Part shown: in pieces, positions 18,775 to 28,942 of the stretch
Layout: every line of letters starts with the position of its first letter
How positions within the stretch are numbered: position 1 is the first letter of the stretch
Origin: an uncultured Pelagibacteraceae bacterium
GTDB taxonomy: Bacteria; Pseudomonadota; Alphaproteobacteria; Pelagibacterales; Pelagibacteraceae
Direction of reading: 5' to 3'
Assembly (NCBI GenBank): GCA_902567685.1
Contig: CACFNH010000001.1
Location: 269,998-333,997 of the forward strand
DNA: 64,000 nt
Translations under genes and position numbers: made by a program
The notes under the pieces: generated by a model
Told to the model about the DNA's origin: nothing
The model's database searches: none
What the model saw: the letters and a program-made list of their open reading frames with translations, nothing else

Positions 18775-20493
18775 TTATTTTTTTTTCTTTCTACCACTTA
18801 AAGCTTTTTCAAAAATGCCTTTAAGTGTTGCGCCTGATTTTTTAGCTCCTTCACCAAATTTAGCCACTAAGCTTTTCTCTTCGTCTATTTGAGCTGCTTT
18901 GGGACTAAGTGAAATTTTTCTAGTTTTAGTATCTAGTTCGATGATTTTTGCGTCGGCCATAGTATTGCCCGGAGAGTAAATTTCTGGTCTACAGTCTGAA
19001 GGTTCTATTGCAAGCTGATTTTTTTTAATTGTTACAATAATTTTCTTCTCTGGATCTACTGCAACTTTTACTCCAGTTTTTAAAACTTCTACAACCTTTG
19101 TGGAAATAACTGATCCAACTTTTTTCTTATTTTGTTTGAACCAATCCATTGGATCTTTTTCAAGAGCTCTTATAGAAAGTCTTATTTTTTCATCTTTAAC
19201 TTCTATTATTTTTGCTTTTATCAAATCATTTTTTTTATATTTTTTTAAATTTTCATGAGTTTCATTGAATGATATTTCTTTGTAGTGAATCATTCCTGTT
19301 AAACCAGAGTCAAGTTCTGCAAATATGGCCTTATCAGTAACATTTTTTATTTTAACCTCTAACACTGTTCCAATTTTGTCTTGTATATTTTTCCAAGGAT
19401 TTTCTTGCGTTGCTTTGTAAGATAAAGATATCCTTTTTGCATCGACGTCTATAGAAACAATTTTTACTTTTATAGATTGGGAAACAGACAAAACTTTATT
19501 GGGTTCAATATTTTTATTTGTCCATGATAGCTCACTGTTATGTATCAGACCTTCAACTCCTTCTTGTAGACGAACAAAGGCGCCATACTGCATTAGTTTG
19601 GTACATACCCCTTCATAAATTTCTCCAACTTTATATTTTTTTCCTATCGCTTCATACGGGTCTTCAGTTAAGGCCTTAACAGAGGCTGAAATTCTATTTG
19701 TTATTGGGTCAATTTTTGTAATACGTACTTTTAATTGCTGACCGATTGTAACTAAGTCAGAGGGTTTTTTTACTCTTCCATAAGAAATATCCGATACATG
19801 GCACAGAGCATCTAAACCGTTTATGTCTAAAAATATTCCCCAGTCAGTAGTTGCTTTAACTTTTGCGTTCTCAATTATATCTCCCTCTTTTATATTTTTT
19901 AATGCTTCTTTTACTTCTGCATTTTTACTTTTCTCTAATACTGCTCTTCTGCTAGTACATACGTTACCTCTCTGTCTATCTATACGTGTTGCAATAACCT
20001 TGACAGGAGTATTCATAAGATGGTCAATTTTTTTAAGAGGCCTAAGGTCAATTTGGCTGGCTGGCATAAATGTCGGTAGTCCATCAACAGTACATATATA
20101 TCCGCCTTTAACTCTACCAGTAATATAACCCACCAATTCTTCCTGAGTTTCAAAAACTTTTTCCATTTTTTTCCATGCAGCCATTCGTCTTGCTTTTTCT
20201 CTTGAAATTATGATTTCACCTTTAAAACTTTCAATACGTTCTAAATAAACATCAATTACAGAACCTGGTTTTATTTTTTCAAGTTCGTTATGATTTTTAA
20301 ATTCCTCTATAGGAATCATGCCCTCCATCTTTGCTTTGCAATCTACAACAACAAAGTTTTTAGTAATTTCAGTTACTGTGGCTTTTATGGTTTGATTTTC
20401 TTGTAATTTTCTATCTTTAAAATCTTCATTTAATAGACTTTCAAACTCTTTTATTGAGTTTGATCGATTTTTAGTTTGTGCTTCAACTGCCAT
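18775..20493 (-). CDS. rpsA: 30S ribosomal protein S1
   Basis: Multiple S1 repeats (GAFVRLQEGVEGLIHNSELSW etc.). Confidence 0.95.
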   Translation of the reverse strand: MAVEAQTKNRSNSIKEFESLLNEDFKDRKLQENQTIKATVTEITKNFVVVDCKAKMEGMIPIEEFKNHNELEKIKPGSVIDVYLERIESFKGEIIISREKARRMAAWKKMEKVFETQEELVGYITGRVKGGYICTVDGLPTFMPASQIDLRPLKKIDHLMNTPVKVIATRIDRQRGNVCTSRRAVLEKSKNAEVKEALKNIKEGDIIENAKVKATTDWGIFLDINGLDALCHVSDISYGRVKKPSDLVTIGQQLKVRITKIDPITNRISASVKALTEDPYEAIGKKYKVGEIYEGVCTKLMQYGAFVRLQEGVEGLIHNSELSWTNKNIEPNKVLSVSQSIKVKIVSIDVDAKRISLSYKATQENPWKNIQDKIGTVLEVKIKNVTDKAIFAELDSGLTGMIHYKEISFNETHENLKKYKKNDLIKAKIIEVKDEKIRLSIRALEKDPMDWFKQNKKKVGSVISTKVVEVLKTGVKVAVDPEKKIIVTIKKNQLAIEPSDCRPEIYSPGNTMADAKIIELDTKTRKISLSPKAAQIDEEKSLVAKFGEGAKKSGATLKGIFEKALSGRKKKK

Positions 20494-21157
20494 ATTTTTC
20501 TTTAATTTTTTTCTCCACTATTTCTGACATTTTGCTCATCATGCCAGGTATATTCTTTAATTTATCTGTTCGCACAATTACAGCATCCTTGGACTGAATC
20601 AAAGGAGAATTTTTTCTATTTTTGTCTCTATTATTCCTTATTTTTAAGGATTTTTTTACATCAAAGAGCTTAACATTCTTATCTTTTTTTCTTAACTCTT
20701 TAAATCTTCTCTTTGCGGCAATATTTAAGCTACATACGAAATAAAATTTAATGTCTGCTTTTGGCAATATAACTGTACCGATGTCTCTTCCTTCAATACA
20801 AACTTTTTTAAACTTTTTAGCAAATTTTCTTTGAAATAATTTTAAAATAACCCTAACTTTTTTTTCTTTTGCTATAATCGAGGTATGTTCAGAAATTTCA
20901 GCAGTATGCAAGTTGATCTTATTCAATTTTTTTAAATTCAGTTTATTAAAGATTTTTTTTAAAAAAGTAATTTTGTTTTTTGGTTTGTGCTTTAATAATT
21001 GATAACTAGCAAATCTATATAAAATACCAGAGGAAAGAAATTTTAAACCGTATTTTTTTGATATTTTTTTTGCTCCAGTGGTTTTTCCACTAGCAGCCCC
21101 TCCGTCCGCAGCAACTATGAGTTTATGATGTTTTTTTAATTTCAAATTTTCCACCAA
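20483..21157 (-). CDS. cmk: cytidylate kinase
   Basis: DGGAASGKTT P-loop, CIEGRDIGTVILPKADIKFY; between aroA and rpsA. Confidence 0.85.
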   Translation of the reverse strand: MVENLKLKKHHKLIVAADGGAASGKTTGAKKISKKYGLKFLSSGILYRFASYQLLKHKPKNKITFLKKIFNKLNLKKLNKINLHTAEISEHTSIIAKEKKVRVILKLFQRKFAKKFKKVCIEGRDIGTVILPKADIKFYFVCSLNIAAKRRFKELRKKDKNVKLFDVKKSLKIRNNRDKNRKNSPLIQSKDAVIVRTDKLKNIPGMMSKMSEIVEKKIKEKYGS

Positions 21158-22484
21158 GTGATTTTATTATATTTAAAAAAGAAGGAGAGGATGTTTTTAC
21201 TGTTTCAAAATTTTTAATTTTTATTTTAATACCTGTAACTAGAGAAAGTATAGTCGCACTCATACAAATCCTATGATCAGAAAGATTTGGAACATTAATT
21301 ATTTTATTTTTATTTTTTATTTTTTTTAATCCGTAAACTTTCATTTCATCTTTTTTGGACTTACATTTTATACCTGATTGAATTAATATTTTTTTCATTT
21401 CTTCTATACGGTTACTTTCCTTATTTGCAAGATCTTTAATACCTTTAAATACTGAGATGCCAGGAATTAATGCTGCCATTATAAACAAAATAGGATACTC
21501 ATCAGTTAAAGAAGTGTAATAAGCAGAACTAGCTTTGATAGGAGTAAGTTTACTGCTCTTAATATGAATATTGCCTATAAGTTCATTATTATTCTTTCGC
21601 AAGTTTTTGAATTGAATTTTAGCTCCATGATTTTTTAATAATTTATAAAAACCAATCCTTTTTGGGTTTAATCCAACATTTCTTATCTTTAATTTAGAAT
21701 TATCGTTTAATAAAGTTAAGGCTGTAAAAAATGCAGCAGAAGATGGATCCCCAGAAATAGATAGTTTTAAAGGGTCAAGATAACCTTTACCAAAAATTTT
21801 AATGATATTTTGCTTTTTTTTATTTTTTTTTAATTCAATAATTTTAGAACTGTTTTCTGCTAAAATATTTTCTGTATGTGGCCTGCTTTCTTTTTCTTCT
21901 GTCACTGTCGTTATTCCATAAGAATTTAAGCCAGCCAATATTACTGCACTTTTTAACTGCGCAGATATTCCTGCTTTGTATTCAATACCAACTGGCATTT
22001 GAGAAGATATTATTGTTAAAGGAAGATTTGATTTATTTTTTGGGTAAAATTCTGCACCAAATTCATTCATTAATTTAATCAGTTTAGACATATTTCTTTT
22101 ATTCAAAGACTTGTCACCCTGAAGTTTAACTTGAACATTAGGCGTGGTAGACAGTATACCTATCAAAAGCCGAGCAAGCGTTCCTGAGTTGCCTAAATCC
22201 AAAACAGAGTTTTTTTTTGCAAAAAGAGAACCTAATCCTTTACCATAAACAAAATATTGTTTTGGTTTAGTTTTGACAATTTTAACACCTAATTTTCTCA
22301 AACATTTAATTGCAGAATTTACATCTTCTGACTCCAGAACGTTATTTAACTTTGATATATTATGGCTTATAGCTCCAATCAAAAAAGATCTTATTGAGAT
22401 AGATTTGTCACTATCAACCTGTATGGTTTTTTTATACTTATCTATCTTTTTAGATATGGTTACGGAAAAACTTTTATTTAACAT
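21123..22484 (-). CDS. aroA: 3-phosphoshikimate 1-carboxyvinyltransferase
   Basis: DKSISIRS, LDLGNSGTLARLL, SAQLKSAVILAGLN. Confidence 0.9.
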   Translation of the reverse strand: MLNKSFSVTISKKIDKYKKTIQVDSDKSISIRSFLIGAISHNISKLNNVLESEDVNSAIKCLRKLGVKIVKTKPKQYFVYGKGLGSLFAKKNSVLDLGNSGTLARLLIGILSTTPNVQVKLQGDKSLNKRNMSKLIKLMNEFGAEFYPKNKSNLPLTIISSQMPVGIEYKAGISAQLKSAVILAGLNSYGITTVTEEKESRPHTENILAENSSKIIELKKNKKKQNIIKIFGKGYLDPLKLSISGDPSSAAFFTALTLLNDNSKLKIRNVGLNPKRIGFYKLLKNHGAKIQFKNLRKNNNELIGNIHIKSSKLTPIKASSAYYTSLTDEYPILFIMAALIPGISVFKGIKDLANKESNRIEEMKKILIQSGIKCKSKKDEMKVYGLKKIKNKNKIINVPNLSDHRICMSATILSLVTGIKIKIKNFETVKTSSPSFLNIIKSLGGKFEIKKTS

Positions 22485-22489
22485 TAAGA

Positions 22490-23248
22490 TTAAGCGTTAT
22501 AGGAAGACCCAAAATACAATTCAATAGCTTTTGAAGATTTTAATATTTCGCTAGGTGTTCCTTTAGCAATTATTGATTGCTCACCCAAAACATACGCTCT
22601 ATCGACTATGTCGAACAAATTTCTAACTTGGTGATCTGTTATTAAAAGTGAATGACCGTAAGATTGGATTTTTAGTATATATTTTTGTATGTCTTGTATT
22701 ACTATTGGGTCTAATGCAGACATGGGTTCATCCAAAAGGATTAAACTCGGTTTATTAACTAAAATTCTTGCCATCATTAATCTTCTTACTTCTCCACCAC
22801 TTAATACACTGCTATTAATATTTCTAAGGTGTTGAAGGTTGAATTCATCCAATAACTTTTCAACCATAGCAATTTGATTTTTTGAGCCTTTAATAGATAG
22901 CTGACAAACACCTAATAAGTTATCATAACAACTCATGTTGAAAACACTTCTTTGTTGACTCAAGTAACCTATTCCTGCTTTTGCTCTTTCATGAATTGGT
23001 TTTTCTGAGATATCTATATTTTTAAGAAAAATTTTTCCAGAATCTGCCTGGTGCTCTCCTATAATTGTACTATATAGAGTTGATTTTCCAGAGCCGTTAG
23101 GGCCCAACAAACCTACAATTTCACCTGGAAATATTTCAATGTTAATCTTTTTTAATATTGGTCTGCCATCAAATGATTTACTAACATCTTTAATTTGAAA
23201 GATGGGTTTGTTTTTTTTAAATTTAATTATTCTAAATCCTTTTCTCAT
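22490..23248 (-). CDS. lptB: LPS export ABC transporter ATP-binding protein
   Basis: GPNGSGKST, VLSGGEVRRLMMARIL, LLDEPMSALDP; next to lptC/kdsD. Confidence 0.9.
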   Translation of the reverse strand: MRKGFRIIKFKKNKPIFQIKDVSKSFDGRPILKKINIEIFPGEIVGLLGPNGSGKSTLYSTIIGEHQADSGKIFLKNIDISEKPIHERAKAGIGYLSQQRSVFNMSCYDNLLGVCQLSIKGSKNQIAMVEKLLDEFNLQHLRNINSSVLSGGEVRRLMMARILVNKPSLILLDEPMSALDPIVIQDIQKYILKIQSYGHSLLITDHQVRNLFDIVDRAYVLGEQSIIAKGTPSEILKSSKAIELYFGSSYNA

Positions 23249-23850
23249 TAATTCTTCAATTTCATATCAATTTGTTTATCATTTAGCATAGATACATCTA
23301 ACGTTTGTTCTAAAAGATCAAATTTTAAATTGTCAGCAGTCATACTGCCTTTTATACTTTCTGTTCTAACATTTCCATAAATAGTTAGAGAATTTTTTGT
23401 GTTAAAAAAATCAAGATTATCTGAAAACAAATAGTTTTGTTGGTATTCAGCACTAACATTTTCTCTAAAACTCATATCATTATTTTTATTATTATAAATA
23501 CCGTAGTTTCCTCTCACTTTTAAGATAGTACCATCTTTAAAATAAAAAATAGCGCTCATTACTTTCATTTTTATAATTTCAGGATTGTTAATGTCAAATT
23601 GAGCTTCTTTAGATCTAACTTCATATCGATTTCCTCGAAGATCCACACCTTTATATTCCACATCTAAGAAGGTATTTGAAGTAGATTGACCATCTGTTTC
23701 TGTGGAGCTCTCTTTTTTTGTAATTTCAGAAACATCTTTTTTATTATCAAGTTTCTGGCCTTTATTTCCATATGTATAATAAATTAATAATATTGCTGTG
23801 ATAAATATAAGGACCTGAACTAGTAAAATATTTTTTTTTCTATTTGTCAC
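23248..23850 (-). CDS. lptC: LPS export protein LptC family
   Basis: Single N-terminal TM, beta-rich region; between kdsD and lptB. Confidence 0.7.
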   Translation of the reverse strand: MTNRKKNILLVQVLIFITAILLIYYTYGNKGQKLDNKKDVSEITKKESSTETDGQSTSNTFLDVEYKGVDLRGNRYEVRSKEAQFDINNPEIIKMKVMSAIFYFKDGTILKVRGNYGIYNNKNNDMSFRENVSAEYQQNYLFSDNLDFFNTKNSLTIYGNVRTESIKGSMTADNLKFDLLEQTLDVSMLNDKQIDMKLKN

Positions 23851-24824
23851 TTTATTCCAAAATCCAATATTCTATGAACATGTACAATTGCTTTAATTTT
23901 TTTATTTTTTTTATTTAAAGTTTTTTCTGTGGGAACACATAAACTTGTAATTTTTTTCTCACTCATGATAGATAGAGCTTTTGGAGCAGGTAGATTTTCG
24001 GATACAAATAAAGGCTTTCTAGACATGAATTTTTCAATTTTATTATTTTTTCTAAGATCTTTAATTGCTCTTCGACAGTCACCATCAGTAATTATTCCCT
24101 TAACGTAGCCTTTATTAAGAACAACTACTAATCCTAATTTTTTTTGGTTAATTACTTTTACTGCATCGTTAATCGTTTTATTAATATTGATTGTGGGCAG
24201 TTTTTTTCCTGTAATCATAATATCTTTTACAAGTAATAAATTTTTACCAATATTTCCACCTGCATGGAAAATTTTAAATTTATCTTTAGAAAATTTCATC
24301 TTATTCATTAGAGCAACAGCCAAACAATCAAAGTATAAAAGAGTTAACGTAGTTGAAGATGTTGGGACCATTCCTGTTGGATCAGCTTCACGAACTTTAG
24401 GTAAAAGAATTTTTATATCGCTTGCTTTTAAAAGCATACTATCTTTCTTTGAGGCACAACCAATTACTTTTATTCCAAATCTATTAGCATATTTTAGAAT
24501 TCCTGTTAGCTCTGTCGTATTTCCAGAATAAGAAACCACTATCAAAACATCTTTTTTTTCAATTGCGCCACTGTCACCGTGTGAAGTTTCACTTGGATGA
24601 ATAAAGAAAGAAGGTATTCCTACTGAACTTAATGTGCTTGAGATTTTAGCTGCAATCCTCCCACTTTTTCCTTGACCAGATAAAATAATTTTACCTTTGC
24701 AATTACTTATTACATTGATTGCTTGAACAAAATTTTTATCAAATATTCTATTAACTTTTCTAAGCTCAGAAATTTGAATAGCAGCTGCTTTTTTTGCAAT
24801 CTTTATATAATTTGTTTTAGCCAT
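23847..24824 (-). CDS. kdsD: arabinose-5-phosphate isomerase (SIS + CBS domains)
   Basis: GQGKSGRIAAKISSTLSSVGIPSFFIHPSETSHGD; CBS pair at C-terminus. Confidence 0.9.
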   Translation of the reverse strand: MAKTNYIKIAKKAAAIQISELRKVNRIFDKNFVQAINVISNCKGKIILSGQGKSGRIAAKISSTLSSVGIPSFFIHPSETSHGDSGAIEKKDVLIVVSYSGNTTELTGILKYANRFGIKVIGCASKKDSMLLKASDIKILLPKVREADPTGMVPTSSTTLTLLYFDCLAVALMNKMKFSKDKFKIFHAGGNIGKNLLLVKDIMITGKKLPTININKTINDAVKVINQKKLGLVVVLNKGYVKGIITDGDCRRAIKDLRKNNKIEKFMSRKPLFVSENLPAPKALSIMSEKKITSLCVPTEKTLNKKNKKIKAIVHVHRILDFGIK

Positions 24825-24826
24825 TT

Positions 24827-25453
24827 TTAATGTTCAAATACATCGAATTTAAATCCATTTTGATCAAGCTCTATTCTTGTGTCTAAAAAATTAATACATC
24901 TTTTGTATAAATCCATTCTTTTTTCTCGAACTAGCATTTTTTCCAAATTGTTTTTAATTTTATGAAGGTAAATTACATCATTAGCAGCATACTCTAATTG
25001 TTTATCAGTCATCTCATCAATATCTTTATTCCAGTCACTGCTGCCCTGTCTTTTATCTAAATTTTTACTACAAAATTCAAAGACTAAGTTTTTAAGGCCA
25101 TGTTGATCAGTGTAAGTTCTTACACACTTAGATGCGATTTTAGTGTCAAAAACATTTTTGATTTTACACTTTAGGAAATATTCTAAAGCACTTTTATCAA
25201 ATCTTAAAAAATGACCAATTTTTAAAATTTTTTCATTTTCTAAAACTGAAACTAAATTTGGTGCCTTATAATTTTTTCTATCTGGTTGGATAATGTAGAC
25301 ATCTCCATTCTCAGCGCAAATCTGAATTAAACTTAATTTATCTCGTTCTGGAATTTGAAGCCCTGTAGCTTCTGTATCAATAGCCACAGAACCCTTAAAT
25401 GATTTAGCTATTTCCGAGCTTATGTCACCTTTTAATCTGTGTATTTTTACCAT
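24827..25453 (-). CDS. rnd: ribonuclease D (short form)
   Basis: AIDTEATGLQIPERDKLSLIQIC, DLYKRCINFLDTR. Confidence 0.85.
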   Translation of the reverse strand: MVKIHRLKGDISSEIAKSFKGSVAIDTEATGLQIPERDKLSLIQICAENGDVYIIQPDRKNYKAPNLVSVLENEKILKIGHFLRFDKSALEYFLKCKIKNVFDTKIASKCVRTYTDQHGLKNLVFEFCSKNLDKRQGSSDWNKDIDEMTDKQLEYAANDVIYLHKIKNNLEKMLVREKRMDLYKRCINFLDTRIELDQNGFKFDVFEH

Positions 25454-25467
25454 ATTATCTAATTACC

Positions 25468-26412
25468 ATGAATAATTACCCAATAGCAACAATCCTTGGA
25501 GCTGGTGGTTTTATAGGACGTTATCTTGTCAGAAATTTGACCAAGAAAAATTACAGATGCATCATCCCAACACGAAACCCCTTCCAGAAAGGTTATTTAA
25601 AGACGCAGGCGCCTACGGGAGCAGTGGAATTCATTGACTTTAATCCAAATAATTTTTCAAAGATTCAAGAAGCTATTAATAATTCCGACGTGGTCATCAA
25701 TCTTATTGGTATTCTTTATGAAACAGGAAAACAAAAATTTTCAACTATTCATGTTGATATACCAGATATGATTTCAAAGTTTTGTGCGGAATCGGATGTA
25801 AAAAAATTTATTCACGTATCAGCGATAGGCGCAAACCCTGACTCAAAATCAAAATATCAGCAGTCAAAATTTCAAGGTGAAACAAAAGCTTTAAATAATT
25901 TTAAAAATACAGTTATTATTAGACCAAGTGTTGTTTGTGGTGTTGAAGATAATTTTACTAACCTTTTTTCAAAACTAAGTTTTTCACCTGTTATCCCTGT
26001 CGTTAAAACTACGTACAAATTTCAACCTATCTTGGTTACAGATGTAAGTAACGCTATCGTAAAAGCTATAGGCGCAAAAGATAATGAAGGAAAAATTTAT
26101 GAGATAGGTGGACCAAAAACAATTAGCTTTGGAGACATGGTTAAATCAATTATGCAAACGATAAACAAAAAAAGACTTGTAGTTGATATGCCTATGTTTA
26201 TGGCAAAGACACAAAGTTTCTTTTTAAGTTTATTACCTATTCCGCCAATTATAACCAAAGACCAGTGCCAGATTTTATCAGAAGCAGATAATGTTGTTTC
26301 TGGTAAACATTTAACTATAAATGATCTTGGAATAAAACCTGGCGATGTTGAGGAAGCTATGAAGAAATGGTTATGGCGCTATCGATCAGGTGGGGAATTT
26401 GCAGAGGTTTAA
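25468..26412 (+). CDS. complex I NDUFA9-family NAD(P)-binding protein
   Basis: GAGGFIGRYLVRNL, FIHVSAIGANPDSKSKYQQSKFQGE, IIRPSVVCGVEDNF. Confidence 0.85.
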   Translation: MNNYPIATILGAGGFIGRYLVRNLTKKNYRCIIPTRNPFQKGYLKTQAPTGAVEFIDFNPNNFSKIQEAINNSDVVINLIGILYETGKQKFSTIHVDIPDMISKFCAESDVKKFIHVSAIGANPDSKSKYQQSKFQGETKALNNFKNTVIIRPSVVCGVEDNFTNLFSKLSFSPVIPVVKTTYKFQPILVTDVSNAIVKAIGAKDNEGKIYEIGGPKTISFGDMVKSIMQTINKKRLVVDMPMFMAKTQSFFLSLLPIPPIITKDQCQILSEADNVVSGKHLTINDLGIKPGDVEEAMKKWLWRYRSGGEFAEV

Positions 26413-26420
26413 GGAACTAA

Positions 26421-26672
26421 ATGAACTTATTATTTATTTCAATTAGTGTTCTAATACTACTTATTGTTATCATTGTAGCGGCAAAACCAATTATTGCCGG
26501 TATAAAAGCAAAGTCAGAGTTTAACGAAGAAAAGAAAAATGAGAAAGAAAAAAAGGAAAATATTAGTCAAGATGAGGAGATTTTAGATAAGCTTAAAGAT
26601 AAAAATCTTTCAGAGGAAGATCTTAAAAATCTTTATAAAGAAATAAAGAATAAAGACAAAGAGGAAAAATAA
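26421..26672 (+). CDS. small single-TM protein with charged tail
   Basis: MNLLFISISVLILLIVIIVAAKPIIAG then K/E-rich tail; 1 nt before phoR. Confidence 0.55.
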   Translation: MNLLFISISVLILLIVIIVAAKPIIAGIKAKSEFNEEKKNEKEKKENISQDEEILDKLKDKNLSEEDLKNLYKEIKNKDKEEK

Positions 26673-26673
26673 T

Positions 26674-27702
26674 TTGAGCGAAACTAGCAAACTTAATTTT
26701 TTAAATAATCTTTTAGATCAAGTCCTGGTAATTGATAAGTCTAAAACCATATGTTTTGCAAATTTAAATGCAAAAAACAGATTTGGTGAAAATATACTAA
26801 ATCAAAATATATCAAGCATTATTCGTGACCCAGCGTTATTAGACAATATTCAAAATTCTTTAAATGATAAATCTAGTTCAACGATAGATGTAGAAACCAA
26901 AAAGCCGAACTATCAATATTATAAAGTAAGTGTAATGCCAGGACCTAAGAATATCTTTAATGCTGAAGAAACAGTAATAATTTTTTTTAAAGATCTAACA
27001 GATATCATTAAGGCTCAAAAACTAAAATCTGATTTTGTAGCAAACGTCTCACATGAATTAAGAACTCCCTTACAAAGTATTAAAATGGGTCTTGAAACTA
27101 TTAATGATGGAGCTGCAAAAAATGATAAGGAAAATCAGAAAAAAATTATGCCATTAATAATGCAACAAGCGGCTAGAATGGAAAATATAGTGAATGACTT
27201 GCTTTCTTTATCTCGAATTGAACTTCAAGAGCATATAAGACCTAGTGACAACGTTGTTTTAGATGAAATTATAAAACACTCGGTTGATTTACATAGGGAT
27301 CTGCTTCAAAAAAATAGTATTACTTGTAAAATTGAAACAGAAAATAAAAATACAGAATTTAAAGGCGATAGAAATAGACTAACAGAGGTTTTTAATAATT
27401 TGATTGATAACGCAATTAAATATAGCGAGAAAAATACAAAAATTAATATTCTTGTTAAAACAAATGAAAATAACATCGATGTCATTATAAAAGACCAAGG
27501 CATTGGTATTCCAAGAGAACATATTCCAAAAATTACAGAGAGATTTTTCAGAGTAAATCCAGAAAAAAGCAAAGAAGTTGGTGGCACAGGCCTTGGATTA
27601 GCGATTGTTAAACATATTGTTAATCAACATAGAGGCGAAATGGATATCTCAAGTGAAGAGGGAAAAGGTACCCAGATTTCTCTTAATTTTCCTAAAAACT
27701 AA
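26674..27702 (+). CDS. phoR: phosphate regulon sensor histidine kinase PhoR (no TM segment evident)
   Basis: FVANVSHELRTPLQSI, NAIKYS, GTGLGLAIVKHIV; upstream of pst operon; TTG start. Confidence 0.85.
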   Translation: MSETSKLNFLNNLLDQVLVIDKSKTICFANLNAKNRFGENILNQNISSIIRDPALLDNIQNSLNDKSSSTIDVETKKPNYQYYKVSVMPGPKNIFNAEETVIIFFKDLTDIIKAQKLKSDFVANVSHELRTPLQSIKMGLETINDGAAKNDKENQKKIMPLIMQQAARMENIVNDLLSLSRIELQEHIRPSDNVVLDEIIKHSVDLHRDLLQKNSITCKIETENKNTEFKGDRNRLTEVFNNLIDNAIKYSEKNTKINILVKTNENNIDVIIKDQGIGIPREHIPKITERFFRVNPEKSKEVGGTGLGLAIVKHIVNQHRGEMDISSEEGKGTQISLNFPKN

Positions 27703-27725
27703 CATCTGCAACTAAAAAGTTAGTT

Positions 27726-27759
27726 TTGTAACAAAAGTTTAATATTTCATTAATATAAT
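27726..27759 (+). promoter_or_regulatory. candidate Pho box + -10 for pstS
   Basis: TTGTAAC-AAAA-GTTTAAT 11-nt-spaced repeat, TATAAT at 27754-27759. Confidence 0.5.
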
Positions 27760-27807
27760 CTAAACCTGAACAAATTAAATCTCTATTGATTAACAAAGGA
27801 GAAAAAT

Positions 27808-28833
27808 ATGAAAACACTTAAAAATATAATTGCAGTATTAGCAATTCTTTCTTTCGCATCTTATGCGAATGCAAGAGACCAGATTAAAATAGTTGGTTCT
27901 TCAACAGTTTATCCATATGCAACAGTAGTAGCTGAGCAGTTTGGAAAAAAAGGTAGTTTTAAAACACCTGTTATTGAAAGTACGGGAACTGGCGGAGGCA
28001 TGAAATTATTTTGTGCTGGAATTGGAGTAAATCATCCAGATATTACTAATGCTTCAAGAGCTATTAAACCAAAAGAAAAAGCGCTTTGTGAAAAAAATGG
28101 AGTTAAAGATATTATTGAAATTGTTGTAGGAAACGATGGAATAACATTTTCACATTCTACAAAAGCACCAGATGCAAATTTTACAAAAGAGCAACTTTGG
28201 AGAGCATTAGCTGCCAAAGTAGACATCGATGGTAAATTAGTTGAAAATCCATACAAAAAATGGAGCGATATCGACTCGGGTTTACCAAGTAAAAAAATCG
28301 AAATTCTTATAGCACCCCCAACTTCAGGAACTAGAGACGCTTGGAATTCTTTAGTAATGGTAAAAGGATGCACTAAAGGAGCAAAATCTCTTTATGAAGC
28401 TGATGGTAAAAAAGCTAAAAAAGAATGTGCAAAAATGAGAGAAGATGGTTATGCGGTTGAAGCAGGTGAAAACGATACATTAATCGTTCAAAAGCTTGCA
28501 GCTAATCCAGATGCTTATGGTTTCTTTGGTTACAGTTACCTTTTAGCCAACAAAGATAAAATCAAAGCAGCAGCTGTTAATGGAGTAAAACCTTCTTTAG
28601 AAGGAATTCAAGATTACTCTTATCCAATAGCAAGACCGCTATTCTTTTATGCCAAAAAAGCTCACGTAGGTGTAGTTCCTGGTCTAAAGGAATTTTTAGC
28701 AGAGTTTACGTCTAAAAAAGCAATGGGCTCCAGAGGATATCTAACTGATATCGGATTAGTACCACTTGCAAGCGATAAGTATAAGACGACTAGAACTGCA
28801 GCCAAAGATCTTGTCACAATAAGTTTAAATTAA
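27808..28833 (+). CDS. pstS: phosphate ABC transporter substrate-binding protein
   Basis: Signal peptide, IKIVGSSTVYPYATVVAEQFG; RBS GGAGA. Confidence 0.95.
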   Translation: MKTLKNIIAVLAILSFASYANARDQIKIVGSSTVYPYATVVAEQFGKKGSFKTPVIESTGTGGGMKLFCAGIGVNHPDITNASRAIKPKEKALCEKNGVKDIIEIVVGNDGITFSHSTKAPDANFTKEQLWRALAAKVDIDGKLVENPYKKWSDIDSGLPSKKIEILIAPPTSGTRDAWNSLVMVKGCTKGAKSLYEADGKKAKKECAKMREDGYAVEAGENDTLIVQKLAANPDAYGFFGYSYLLANKDKIKAAAVNGVKPSLEGIQDYSYPIARPLFFYAKKAHVGVVPGLKEFLAEFTSKKAMGSRGYLTDIGLVPLASDKYKTTRTAAKDLVTISLN

Positions 28834-28851
28834 ACGTTTGTTAATTTGTAG

Positions 28852-28880
28852 AAAAAGGCCGATTTATCGGCCTTTTTTTT
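28852..28880 (+). terminator. intrinsic terminator after pstS
   Basis: AAAAAGGCCGATTTATCGGCCTTTTTTTT. Confidence 0.9.
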
Positions 28881-28913
28881 ATTCTCAATTATAAGTTTAA
28901 TCATTTAACAAAT

Positions 28914-28935
28914 CTGTAACACTTCTGATCTAAAC
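28914..28935 (+). promoter_or_regulatory. candidate Pho box upstream of pstC
   Basis: CTGTAAC-ACTT-CTGATCT, 11-nt spacing. Confidence 0.4.
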
Positions 28936-28942
28936 CTTTGTT

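Noticed and set aside
19823-20128. 101-aa ORF antisense to rpsA
   Set aside because: Antisense shadow ORF without independent evidence.
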